The translations under genes were made by a program, and so were the position numbers. Below the pieces are notes generated by a model. It ran no database searches. It worked only from the letters and a program-made list of their open reading frames with translations, and had not been told where the DNA came from. Positions 12,408 to 22,999 of a stretch of 64,000 nucleotides of DNA are shown here, piece after piece; the stretch's first letter is position 1, and each line of letters starts with the position of its first letter. Source of the stretch: Vermamoeba vermiformis (taxonomy: Eukaryota; Tubulinea; Echinamoebida); NCBI GenBank assembly GCA_045837725.1, contig JBEWZL010000145.1, forward strand, positions 248,001 through 312,000, read 5' to 3'.

Positions 12408-13190
12408 TCACATGTTGATGGAGTTCAAGAACTGTTTGAGATTGTTCTGCACATTCTTCTTCTTGTTGGTGCTATTTTTAGTCTCGTGCAACATCTTGGC
12501 CACTTGACTCTTCATGCTGTGCTTGGCGTGCTTGGACTGCGTGCTGGTCGTGTGACTCGCTGCGGTGCTGGTATGCTTTGCAGGCACGGTGCTGGTGGTA
12601 CTCATCTTTGCAGGCACAGTGCTGGTCGTGCTCATCTTTGCAGGCACAGTGCTGGTCGTGCTCATCTTTGCAGGCACGGTGCTGGTCGTGCTCATCTTTG
12701 CAGGCACAGTGCTGGTCGTGCTCATCTTTGCAGGCACGGTGCTGGTCGTGCTCATCTTTGCAGGCACGGTGTGTGTGCCAGTGTTAGTGTTGCCCTGAGT
12801 GTGCACGTGACTGACAGGCGCGGGGGGAGTCGCAGCAGTGCTCTGAGTGACAGGTGTCTCGTGCGCGACAGGGGCGTGTTGAAAGGCTATATATAGTCTC
12901 TTGTAATCGCAGCGCGCACAGTGTTGTTGCTGTCAAGTGGATGTGAGCAGAAATCAGAGCGGTGGTGCACGACTTACCAGCACATTGCGCGGGTGAGTGC
13001 TGGGCGCAGCGTCAGGCGCATTCATATGTGCGAGCATCATATTCATTTGACTCCTAGTCTCGCGTGCGGCGAGTTGAGCAGATCGGCGTGTGCGTCGCTT
13101 CGAAGACACTAAGCGCAACTTGCTCGTGATCAGTCCTCCACATGCTTGACAGATTTTACTAGCTGTACGGTGTGGTATTTCTATCGACAT
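12408..13190 (-). CDS. Zinc-ribbon protein like C18orf21/RMP24 (RNase MRP)
   Basis: Two exons (13190-12978, 12929-12408) give 244 residues. The first has ICQACGG followed by a basic KLRLVSSKRRTRR stretch; the second opens with a matching HCARCDYKR, so the four cysteines can form one zinc ribbon. The C-terminus, AKMLHETKNSTNKKKNVQ then LKQFLNSINM, parallels the end of vertebrate C18orf21 (LKMLLSQNES...FRNFLSSL), the RNase MRP-specific relative of Rpp21. I therefore call it RMP24-like by inference from layout and motif spacing. Between ribbon and tail lies a tandem repeat of the decamer PAKMSTTSTV encoded by a 30-bp minisatellite, probably an unstructured linker. It is unusual that a bona fide Rpp21 gene lies 9 kb away. 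Confidence 0.7.
12571..12774. repeat. 30-bp coding minisatellite
   Basis: Six nearly identical 30-bp units start at 12601, 12631, 12661, 12691, 12721 and 12751, preceded by one diverged unit from 12571. Differences are almost confined to a single A/G position, so the array is young or kept uniform. On the minus strand each unit encodes PAKMSTTSTV within the zinc-ribbon gene. Both plus-strand frames are also open, but that follows from the repeat length being a multiple of three. Confidence 0.9.
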
Positions 13191-13438
13191 TGTTTATTAA
13201 TAATTATTTTTTCATATGGATCCGGATCTGCACTCACTCAAATTATCTTTCTCCGCTGCTTGCTGCATTCTAAATCTAATAACAATATTTTAAAAATTAT
13301 TCCTACGTCTACTATACACCTACAAGTAATACTGCGCGAGGTGCGGTGCATCGGGCCACAACAAGACCGCTGCATCGCTCAAGTGCTGCACGCGCCTGAT
13401 AGCCTCGGTGTTGCTTTGTACTGCGCGTGCTGGTGAGG
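13191..13438. other. Short intergenic interval
   Basis: A 250-bp gap between two tandem minus-strand genes. It must hold the 5' flank of the zinc-ribbon gene and the 3' end of the orphan gene. I see no further gene or structure. Confidence 0.4.
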
Positions 13439-14827
13439 TCATTGAGGCAGTAATAGGCTACAGTCACTATGAACAACTAATTTACAAACTACAAAACACG
13501 TGTTTTCACTGAACGACTGATCAAGCACGTGATCAGAGCGGAATATCTCCTCAAATGAGCTCAGCGCAGGCACTGAGCACCGACGAGGTCTGTGGCGGCT
13601 CTGCAACTGTGTCACGTGACTGCTCGGTGTCGTCGAGCCACCGTCCCGCACTGTGGCAACATTAGCACGTGCAATCATTGCAAGTATTTCGTACCTCAAC
13701 AGCTCAGTCATCTGCGACACGGTCAGAAATGTCAGCTCGAGGCGTGGTGTGGCAGGTGTCACTGAAGTGTCAGCTGCAAGTGTCAAACAGTGGTTGACAT
13801 CTGGCTCGTAATAATAGCCGCGTAATTCACCTAATTTGGCAAGTGTCTCGTGTTGTGCCGTGTGTTCGAGGGTGAAGGGTGTCACACTCTGGTGCCAGCA
13901 CGTGTCACTCAGAGTCACATCGAGCAGCACGTGCTCACCTGTCGCATTGGCACGTGCCAGGCGTACTCGGAGAGGTCCGCGAATTCTGGCGCGAAATCCT
14001 GCAAAGATAGCTTCGAGCTGCCAATCATTGCCGTTCTTCACCACCTCTCTGCTACGCAGGGCCAGGGTGACAGTCGCGGTGCTCGATGGGCTGTCACGTG
14101 GTGTGATCTGCCACACGAGATCTTGGCTGCGTTGACGCGTGTCATTGGCCCACTCCAGCGTGCAGGTCAGTGATTGACGCGCCTGTAGTTCGAGCTCCGT
14201 GCTCTGCTTCTGCGTCAACAGCTCGTAGCGCGGTGTGAGACTGGTGCCAAAGTACTTTCTATATATGGGCAACTGCAAGCTCAGCACACTGACCAGCACT
14301 CGGACACGTGTCACCTCCACGCCACACCACGGCACGGCGCTGCTGATTGGTCCGTCGAGTTCTTCCGCTGCAGTTCTCTGAAATCTGTTCTGATCTCTGC
14401 AAATGACACCTGTCAACCACTGACTCGCGCGCAGTGACTTACTTGACACGTTTCGGAGCAGGTCCGTTCTTGTTCTCTGCGGCAGTCTGATCACGTGCTC
14501 TCTTGCGCGCTAGTACACTACGGGTGAGCACCACACTGACCAATCACAACGCAGCTACGTACTCGGGGCTGGGGGCGCAGACTCGGCAGTGGGTGCAGCC
14601 TTGCCGTCAGTACTCGTACTAGTGCTAGTATTGTTGTCAATAGCACCACCGAGCTCTACAGTGGCTGTGTAGTGCGGTGTGTCAGTGCTCGCAGATCTGG
14701 CTCCTAAGACTTGATTCAGGAACAGCTCTGCGGGCACTGGCTTGCGAGTACTCTTATTGTTATTTGCAGGGTTGTTATTCGTATTGGAATTATTAGCGCT
14801 GCTAGTCGTTGGCTTGTTTTGCTCCAT
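13439..14827 (-). CDS. Orphan nuclear-type protein
   Basis: The preferred model starts at ATG 14827 (MEQNKPTTSSANN) and has three exons. An Asn/Ser/Thr-rich head containing AELFLNQVLGARS is spliced through a small exon, TRKRARDQTAAENKNGPAP then KRVK, which looks like a bipartite nuclear signal. It continues into a 330-residue exon ending at TGA 13439. The acceptor ACTAG before CGCGCAAG is chosen because the next upstream AG brings a stop in frame. The large exon alternates beta-like strands (RVRVLVSVLSLQLPIYRK, ATVTLALRSREV, HVLLDVTLSDTCW), suggesting a beta-rich fold. I recognise no family. GC content and codon bias match neighbours, so it is probably a genuine but fast-evolving gene. Confidence 0.6.
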
Positions 14828-15000
14828 CTGCGTTACAAAAATAATGAAACACTTGTCTGCACGACTGTAGGCCTCTATCAATTAGTATTGTACACTCACG
14901 AGCTGTGTGTGCCCTATATTAATATGCCACGTGCTCTTCAGTGGCTGCGACAAAACAAAGATTGTTTTTCACTCGCTAATTATTGACCAAACACACGACC

Positions 15001-16081
15001 ATGGCTGACAACGAGCCCAATGACGGTCACGCGGATGACTCCATGCGCGAGTCTAGTGCCAACAACAATGGCGACAGATCTCCTAGTCGCAGTCGTTCAC
15101 CGAGCAAAGAACGCTCAAAAAGCAGATCGAGAAGTCGATCTAAAGCTCGCTCGCGCAGTCCTAGTCGCAGCCGCAGTCGCAGCAGAAGTCGTAGCAGAAG
15201 TCGCAGTCGTAGCAGACGCAGCAGAAGTCGCAGCAGATCGAGAGACAGATCGAGAAGACACGGCGGCCGTCGCTCTCGCTCTCCTCCTCGCAAAAAACAA
15301 GTACGTATTTGTATACATCGCGCGCTTAATATACATGACGTATTAAGTATAAGAATAATTTTTGAAGACTACCAGAATTAAATTGATATTTTTATTCTTT
15401 TTTTCTGAATGCAAAGCGCGGCACTGACAAGACTCAACTGCAGCAACAAGCACCGCCTAACAAAGTGCTCGGTGTGTGGGGTCTCAGCTCTCGTTCGCGC
15501 GAAGAAGACGTGCGCGAGATGTTCGTAAAGGTGATCGAGATCGAACAAGTCTCGCTCATTACAGATCGACGTGTAAGTAGCTGCGCGCAGTGCCTATTGA
15601 CACTACATATGCTGATCAGTGCTTAGACGGGTGAGTCCAAGTGCTACGCGTTTGTGAACTGTGCCAGCACGGACGATGCCACCAAAGCCAAAGAGGCGCT
15701 GAACGGCACTGAACTGCACGGCAAAAAGGTACGTAGTGTCGCTGAATATGCTGCTGTGTGCACTGATCGCTGACCGAGCTGTGCAGCTGCGCATTGACTA
15801 CTCCTTCACCAAGCGCGCACACTCCCCCACACCTGGTCGCTACATGGGCCCCACATCCAGATCCGGCCATCGCTACCACCCCTACGACTCGTATAATCGT
15901 CGCTCACCGCCGCGCGACTATCGTAAGTGTCACCTCTCTCGCCCTGCCCTCGCTCACGCAGTCCTCACTAGGCTACGACTACTACCGCGGCTCAGATCGA
16001 GATCGAGATCGCGATCGTGACCGCTACTCGCGCGACTCCTCGTACGACCGCTACTACGACGACTATTATCGCCGCAGATAA
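15001..16081 (+). CDS. TRA2: Transformer-2 (Tra2) type SR splicing factor
   Basis: Five exons (15001-15300, 15417-15572, 15627-15728, 15787-15922, 15972-16081) give 267 residues. Tra2 proteins bind purine-rich exonic enhancers and help choose splice sites. An N-terminal RS domain is followed by one RRM (KVLGVWGLSSRSREEDVREM as RNP2 side, CYAFVNCASTDDA as RNP1) and then the Tra2-specific linker DYSFTKRAHSPTPGRYMG, which distinguishes Tra2 from other SR proteins. A second Arg/Tyr/Asp-rich tail closes the protein. ATG 15001 sits in ACCATGG context; an upstream in-frame ATG at 14983 would add six residues. RNP1 carries CYAF where most Tra2 proteins have GFGF. Confidence 0.92.
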
Positions 16082-16592
16082 TACTAGTATAGTGGCTGGT
16101 GTTGTGTCCGTTATTACGCATTACCTAATTAACTCATCTTTACTGCTTAGTGCACCACGAACTAAGAACTAATATTAATAAGAAATACGAACCCTAATGA
16201 ATAAATATGAGTCCATAATAATACGACTTTAAGAAGAACTGCGAGCCCTTTAAGAACTGTATTGAAGAGTACTTGCGAGCCCTCCTATACTAGCACACGT
16301 GCAGTACACCCCCCTGCGAATCATTCAGCGATGGGCTGCATATACATCGCAGCACTAGTCTCGCTGCTCGGTAAGTCACATCTCGCCACTCAAAATAAAC
16401 TCGACAATTGTTACTCCTATGTGGTTTGTACGATCGAACATGGTGTTGGTATCTGCGTCTATTCTCATAGTATTAGTATTGAGTGGTCGCTATTCTCGGC
16501 AAGTAGTCCGTGGTGCTCGTCAAAGATATTTTTCGCTGAGCAAAGCATAATTAATTCTGTCTGAACACACGTTCCATTTACAACACACACAA
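16082..16592. other. Intergenic region
   Basis: This half-kilobase gap separates Tra2 from the MBD protein. It repeats the word GCGAGCCC twice within 60 bp and contains a short frame at 16331 encoding MGCIYIAALVSLLG before a GTAAGT site, which could be the start of an unconfirmed small secreted product. No acceptor with a continuing frame is evident, so it is not called as a gene. The right part holds the promoter of the next gene. Confidence 0.35.
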
Positions 16593-17861
16593 ATGAGTGA
16601 CGAGGAACAAAATAATAACGACTTACAAGTCAATGGCGAGGAGCAGGTATATACAGCGCATATAGTGGCAACGAACTTAGAGTTTGAAAAGATTTTCAGT
16701 GACACATCTGGCCACATTGCTAATTAACAACTAATTTCAGAACGGCAGTCCTGGCAAGCGCAACAAAAATAAGTCCAATGAAGAGGAGCACAAGAGCGCT
16801 GAAGAGCCGCACAGTGAGAACGGCAACGCACCACGCGTAGAGCCCAATCTGTTCACGGTAAGAACAAAAAAAATAATTCAAATAAAGGTGAATAACATTA
16901 ATTTTATTATAGTTAGTCGTGCACGCTATATTGGAGTTAGATCGCGAGGGTGGCGCTCGATTTGATGCCATTTGGAAAGTTCGTACTTGACACGCTTGAT
17001 CTGCCTTAAAACTAGCTAATTGCTGCTCTTCAGTTCATTAAATCGCACTTCGGATTGGAAAATGAACGTCGTAAGTTAGTTCGCGCTACCGTCGACGAGT
17101 CCCTCGAAGCTGGCGAGTTGATTGAAGACGGAAACAAGATCAAAGTCAACTTCGCGAAGAAAACAGAAGAGGAAGGTGCACAAGAAGAGGTCCCTGAAGA
17201 GGAGGCTGCATCGGACAAGAAGAAGCGACGCACTAAGCGCCCTGCGATGAAGAAAGGAGCGCAAGTGAATGAGGACGAGGACGAGCCAGCAGAGTCCGAG
17301 ACACCGCGTCGAGGTCGCAAAAGAGCGCGTGAAGCGAGTCCTAGTCCTAAGAAGCGTGGTCGTCCTGCTAAGCGCGCCAAGACTGAACAGACTGCGGATG
17401 TGACCGAAACACCTCGCCGACGAGGCAGACCAGCGAAGAACAAGACCGAGGCACACGACGCTGAGGAGGAGTCTGCAGTGGCTGAAGAGGTAATTGAAGA
17501 GACACCCAAACGACGCGGCAGACCTCCTATTGCCAAAAAAGGAAAGTCACCCAAACGCGGCCGCAGCGCGAGTCCCGCCAAGGCCAAGACGAGTCCTCAT
17601 AAGAAGAGCCCTAAAAAGACTAGTCCTGGCAAGACTAAGGGCACGCCTAGCAAGACTAGTCCCAGCAAGCGAGGCACACCGAGCAAGAAAGCGAGTCCCA
17701 GCAAGGGTGACTTCCAACTGCCCAAGGGCTGGCGCACGGAAGTAGTGGCGCGCAAGAGTGGTCGCACGAGTGATCGCGCTGACACGTACTGGTACAGTCC
17801 TGAGGGCATCAAGTTCAGATCCAGAGTGGCTGTACTGCGTCACTTGGAGGAGCAACAGTGA
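16593..17861 (+). CDS. H15 + AT-hook + methyl-CpG-binding-domain chromatin protein
   Basis: Four exons (16593-16646, 16741-16857, 16913-16978, 17034-17861) give 354 residues. Residues about 58-120 (LVVHAILELDREGGARFDAI, then IKSHFGLENERRK and AGELIEDGNKIKVNF) have the pattern of a linker-histone H15 winged helix. A long charged region carries three AT-hooks (KRGRPAKR, RRGRPAKN, RRGRPPIAK) and SPKK-type repeats, typical of minor-groove binding. The last 45 residues (LPKGWRTEVVARKSGRTSD, then TYWYSPEGIKFRSRVAV) match the methyl-CpG-binding domain. The first two modules occur together in plant HMGA proteins; adding an MBD is unusual. The protein probably compacts or marks chromatin in the nucleus, possibly reading 5-methylcytosine. 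The H15 call is weaker than the MBD and AT-hook calls. Confidence 0.82.
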
Positions 17862-18068
17862 AGTGTTGCCGTTGTAGTTGTAGCACGATGAGTAAAGGGC
17901 ACGATGATGCTCGAAAATAGACAACGAGTAGTATGGATCCAGGTCCTCTTAGTTTATTTTACAAGCTGAATAGGGAGTTATTTAATACAAAATTGAATTA
18001 CATTATTTACCAACATGCATCGCAGTCGTGTTGCTTATGTACAAGGCTATATATATCGCGTGCAGTGA

Positions 18069-21000
18069 CTAGTTGCGGCGCTTCTCCTTAGTCGCATTGG
18101 CCACTTTCTTCTTGTCCTGCTTGTCCTTCGACAAGGTACGGCGCGCTTTCTTCGGATCGCGCGGACTTTTGTTGTCCTCATCGTCCTCGTCATCACTCAG
18201 CGGGGCAGCACTGTTCACCACGGCATCCCACTGCTCCTTGTTCGTGGTGTACTGGTGGATCAGCTGCTTGATCAGCTCCAGCAGTCGTTGCGTGTCTGGT
18301 CGCTCGTGGGGATTGCGATTCCAGAGCGTGGTGATCAGATCTGCCACTAGCTCTGCAACAGGTGTTAGGACTGTATATATATATGAGTGCAGAGTACTCA
18401 CGAGGACAGCTGCGTGGAATGGAGGGGCGTGTGCCTTTCTTGGCGGCTTGAATGACAATCTGAAAGTCGAAGTGAATGTACGGGTACTCGGCGTAGGGCC
18501 GTTCATAGCGGCCATGGATCAGGCGAGTGACGAGCTCCCAGAGTATAATGCCCAGACTGTACATGTCTGCTTTGGTCGTGTATTGTTCGCCGTAGTACAC
18601 TTCGGGGGCACTGCATTAGAGGTTAGTGACACGTGGTCTAAAAATAGCTGCACAGCACGCACCAGTACGCGTAAGTGCCGCGCAGTCTGCCGAGTGTGGA
18701 GAGGGTCTGATCGCTCTCCAAGAACCGTGACAGACCGAAATCTGCCACTTTGACTTCGTTCTGTGAATTGATCTGTGACACGTGTCAGTCATTATTCATT
18801 CCCAAATTAGGCAACAAGTCTACGCACCAGCAAATTGAGTGTCTTGACATCGCGGTGCACAATGGGTGGTTTCCAGCTGTGCAGTGCATCAATGCCATTG
18901 ACAGCCTGCGTGAACCAGTGGAACAGCGTGGGCCAGTCCAGCTGGGCAGCGGGCGAGTTGTTGCTCACAGCCTCGTCAGCGGAGATGTTCAACACGTCGT
19001 ATAGTGAGCCCTGTTCGCACAGCTCGAGGATCATGCACAGTCTGGGCTCGACGACCAGACCGTGGAAGAAGATGATGTGCTTGGACTGCAGCACACTCAT
19101 AATATTGAATTCTTCGCGCAAGTCGCGGATCTGCTTGTCGCGCGAGAGCTTTTTGCTGGGTTTGAATGAAATGACTTTGATGGCCACTGTCTGGCCCTTG
19201 TACAGGCCCTTGAACACTGTCGCTGAGGAGCCGTGGCCAATCTCTGCCGTGAACAGCAAGTGCGACGAGTCAATGATCCACGAGCTCTAAATATAGCACC
19301 ACATTAGTGTTAATTAACCAAACAAGGCAAGTGGCACGCACCTTCTCTTGTTTGAGTGCTTGACCCACTTCCCACGTCTCATCGTGCTCGACGTCAGGAT
19401 TGAGCACTTTGGGCCACTCTTTGCCCGGCTCTTTCGGCACGACAATTTTGATCTTGGACTCGTCGATGGCTTTGACCATCACTTCCGCGGGCAGATCGGG
19501 CTTGGCGGGCAAATTGTGCATGGCTGAACCGTGTCCGCTGTTCAGTGAAACAAGTCAATGATTGGTCAACCTCGCGAGTCACGTGGTCACTCACCAATAG
19601 ACGCACACACCCGAGCTGTCAATGTACGACTGACAGCGACACTCAGGGATCTGACAGGGCCCGCGATGAGTGGCAGGCGCGAGACCAAAAGGACCACTCG
19701 GCGCCGCACCTGCGAACTGTGCTTTGAGCTTGGCGAGGCGTGGTGGCACTTTGCTGTCTTTGGGCAGTGTGCTGGGACTGCTCGGCTCGTCCTCCGCGGC
19801 ATTCTCTGCTGGTCGGCTGCGAGGCACGTGTCAGTTGCTAAATTAGGCAATAAAGTGTCAATTGAACGATACTTACGATCTCCCGAAGAATCTCGAAATA
19901 GATTTGAGCGGATTAGTCTTCTGATCAGAGAGTTTGGGCTTGGGCGAGGACTGTTGCTGATTGGCCAGCGCACCTGTGGCTGACTTGACCACTGCCCTGC
20001 AGACTGATGCGGCGCGGTGACACGAGACTGTCCGTGGAGGCAGTCAGATCGGTGTACTCGCCTGAGGCTGTGGTGCTCGATGACGTGGACTCGCCCAGGG
20101 CACGTGTCACGAGACCTCGAATGCGCTGATTGGTCGCGAGCATCTGATCGACTTCTTTGGGCGTGTTGGGCTGTGCGCGACCAGGACCGATCGTTGGACT
20201 GTCACGCGGTGAGGTCTCGGTCTCCGCTCCCAACTCCGCTCCGAGAGGCACGTAGTCTGCTTTCTGTGAACGGTATACAATGAGTATACATTGCCAAATA
20301 TGGTAAGTCCACGTACCTGCAAATCAATCGAGAGAGCCTGTCGTTCACGAATGGAGGCTGAGCGTTCAAGTAACAGAGCCACGTGACCGTGTCGCGCTTC
20401 AACGGCGTCTTTGAATGGCGTGGTGCCCCAACGATCTCGCGCGTGGAGATCACAGCCCTGGGAGATCAAATACTCCGTGCAATCGTACTGGCCAGCACGT
20501 GATGAGCCGTGCAGCGGTGTTCTGCCATCAATGTTGCCTAATTAGGAATTGAATGAATTACTGCACCGCCATACTCAGTCACGTGACTTACCGTGCGTGA
20601 TCTCCGAGCCGTTCTCGATCATGGCGCGCAAATTGTCTATTTTACCCTGACCTGTCACACACTAAATTAGGCAAAGTGTCAAACGCTGACTCGCGCCAAA
20701 TGTCACGTACCAGCAAGTGTGTAGGCAATGGCAGCGACGTACTCGGTGTTGATGTTATTGACATTCTCAGGGGGCATGTAGCCAATCAGCGAGAGCCTAT
20801 TTTTAGCTGCGTCAATGCACTGTTGTGGATGTACCTTGGGAAAAGTCGCCAATTTTCTGATCTGCAATGATATGCAGAATTTGAACAATTGATTTTCACA
20901 CGCATCAATATTGAAACTGTTACTATTAATGTGATAATCTCGCTTAATTAACTGAATTGTCAAATAAAAATAAATATACATCTGTTAATAAATTTGTTCT

Positions 21001-21321
21001 AAATGTCTGATGTGCATTATATAAATAATACAGCATATATATTTAAATAAATAGGCCTGTCATGCAATATAATCATTCAAATTAAACAAATTAATAGCAG
21101 TAAGTCGCTTATTCTTTCACGCACCATAGTCGTCGCATTTGTCGATTAGCAGTCTGTATTTTAATTGAGTCTTTGAGTTGATTCTGCAGTCGCAATTTGA
21201 GACTCTCGATCTGCTTCGCTTGTTCGTCGATCTGCTTTTGCAATTCCTTGATGAGCGCATGGCGCTTCTTTTTCTTCTCTTTAGCGTCAGCATCTTTTTT
21301 ACTGGGGTCCTTGTCACCCAT
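18069..21321 (-). CDS. Tyrosine-kinase-like (TKL) protein kinase with ankyrin-type repeats
   Basis: About ten exons. The start is set at ATG 21321 (MGDKDPSKKDADAKEKKKK then a coiled coil), because a GTGCGT donor at 21124 joins in phase to an exon continuing ...FNIDACENQLFKFC. Ankyrin-like repeats follow (GRTPLHGSSRAGQYDCTEYL, DRWGTTPFKDAVEARHGHVA), then a disordered Ser/Pro region, a Cys-rich knuckle (CQIPECRCQSY then CVYCGHG), and the kinase. Kinase landmarks are IGHGSSATVFKGLYKG, VAIKVI, VHRDVKTLNLL, VADFGLSRFLE, APEVYYGEQYTTKADMYSLG and a C-lobe PDTQRLLELIKQL. HRDVKTLN is TKL-like. All catalytic residues (VAIK Lys, HRD, DFG) are present. The tail is Lys-rich. The frame must shift near 20000 through an intron of at most about 31 nt or an indel. 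Confidence 0.88.
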
Positions 21322-21436
21322 GGCTCTATTCTCTGTCAGTGTAATAATAAAATCTTTCAGTTTTTTTGACCGCAAACAATTTACGGCTGAAAACTCGCGC
21401 TGCTGCTATTGAAATTATTACACGAGCGTAGACAAC

Positions 21437-21962
21437 ATGTCACTATACAAGCTATTCACTTTCAGCACAGAAGCTGTGACTAAGACTGTTCAATCAACAC
21501 AGTTATTTTCAAATCTCTCAAAAGGTAATACATCTACCGTACACTGTTAATTTTGCTATTAATATTCATTGTATTAAATGTATTTGATAGCGATACTGTA
21601 ATTTTAATTGAAATAATCCAGCTTAGATTTTTTAAATAATTTTTAAAATAATTACCAGATCGCGACCGAATTAATGACTCCCTTTTGCTTAATAATTGTG
21701 CGAATATGTTAATAATAATATCAATGCAGGCTGGAAGCAACAAGTACGATTCCGCCGCTCTACAGGCCGTGTGCGCAATCAACAAGCCGAGCTGAAGAAG
21801 CAACGCGAGCTGAACCACCAGCTGAAAGTGGCGCGTTGGGAGGCACATTTGCAACGCATGCAAGAGCAGGAGAAGAATGCTCTTGAACGCGCGATTGAAC
21901 GCCAGCGCAAACACCGCGAAATTATGCAATCGAAAGCTCAGAATACATCTGCGAAACTATAA
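21437..21962 (+). CDS. Small basic mitochondrial-type protein (possible mL52-like)
   Basis: Two exons (21437-21524, 21730-21962) give 106 residues. The first exon encodes MSLYKLFTFSTEAVTKTVQS, lacking acidic residues apart from one Glu and resembling a mitochondrial presequence. The second encodes WKQQVRFRRSTGRVRNQ followed by a long charged helix (ERAIERQRKHREIMQSKAQ). The layout of a short basic segment plus a helix is similar to mitochondrial ribosomal protein mL52, but similarity is weak and could be compositional. The first intron (about 205 nt) is AT-rich and ends ATCAATGCAG. Its start is 115 bp from the divergent kinase gene, suggesting a shared promoter. Confidence 0.5.
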
Positions 21963-22094
21963 TACCCCTTTCTGTGAATAAATGTCGTATAATATTCAAA
22001 TTATAGCACGTGTATGATTGGTTAGTATTAGATAGTACTAGAGGGCAATAGTGAGCTAAAAGCGCAGTTGTTCAGTGCGCATATTTGTAACGCG

Positions 22095-22959
22095 ATGGAG
22101 ACCACAGAAGTGAAGGAAGCCATCACTACCAGTAATAGTGATAAGCGTAGTGCTAAACAGGAAAGGAATACGTACAATAATAACGAGAATAAGCCCGCTA
22201 AGCAGAAGAAAGTCAAGCTGAATTTCAATGCGGATGTGTACAAAAGACTCAACTTCTTGCATCAAGCAGCCATGCTCTCGTTACCTCAAAATGAGGATCT
22301 ATCGCGATTTTATATGGAGACTATGAAATCAGTAGCACAACGGAATGTAATCCGACTGTAAGTTGAAAAAATTGTTAAAAAAATTAGAAAATTGATTAAA
22401 AATAAACCAATACGCTACAACTAATTAATATAAGTCCTATTAACACCTAATATTGCTAGCGATCCTTCAGTGAAGAGTACAATGTGCCACGAGTGCAACA
22501 GGTTATTAGTGCCAGGCCTGTCCTCGTCTGTTCGCTTCAACGGTGCGTGAAATAACTGCAATGATTGGTGCACTATAAATAGCATCACTCACTTTATTAA
22601 CAGCGGCGCGAGACTCGCACATGACAGTCACGTGTCAGCACTGTCACGCGCAGACCAGACGGCGCACCAAACACGTCAAAAAGCCCCGCAAGACGAGCAC
22701 GCAGTTAGAGCACGTGACTGTCGAGGTGATGACACGTGTCGGGGAGATCACTGTGCCGGTCAAACAGTCGAGTGTCAAACCTGAACCTGCACAGCCCAAG
22801 GCCCCGAGCAAGAAACAACTGAAGCGACAACGAGCGATGCAAAAGCGTGCAGAAGAAGAGGCTAAAAATAGCACTGAGCTCTGCACTGTGACACCTGACG
22901 CTAGTGTGACACCTGTCACTGACACCGCTGCCAATGAGTTAAAGGATCAAGCGCAGTGA
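22095..22959 (+). CDS. RPP21: RNase P protein subunit Rpp21/Rpr2
   Basis: Three exons (22095-22357, 22460-22542, 22604-22959) encode 233 residues. Rpp21 is a zinc-binding subunit of nuclear RNase P, which removes tRNA 5' leaders. The helical part YKRLNFLHQAAMLSLPQNED then LSRFYMETMKSVAQRNVIRL matches human Rpp21 (RLNFLYQAAHCVLAQDPEN...ARFYCYTERTIAKRLVLR). The zinc ribbon is split by introns: DPSVKSTMCHECNRLLVPGL and VTCQHCHAQTRR, matching human DPSVKRTLCRGCSSLLVPGL and QTCLTC. An N-terminal Lys/Asn-rich extension and a C-terminal basic tail (KKQLKRQRAMQKRAEEE) exceed the human length. The C-terminal half is much GC-richer and rich in GTGACAC words. Confidence 0.93.
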
Positions 22960-22999
22960 GGCAGCAGATCATCAAGTGACACGTGTCAAGTGCAGGCCT

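Noticed and set aside
12565-12798. Plus-strand frames of repeated LVVLIFAGTV or similar, resembling a membrane protein
   Set aside because: They are the reverse reading of the 30-bp minisatellite; any multiple-of-three repeat is open in several frames. The minus frame joins a zinc ribbon with a proper splice.
16331-16564. Possible small secreted-protein first exon
   Set aside because: A GTAAGT follows the hydrophobic head, but no acceptor continues a frame.
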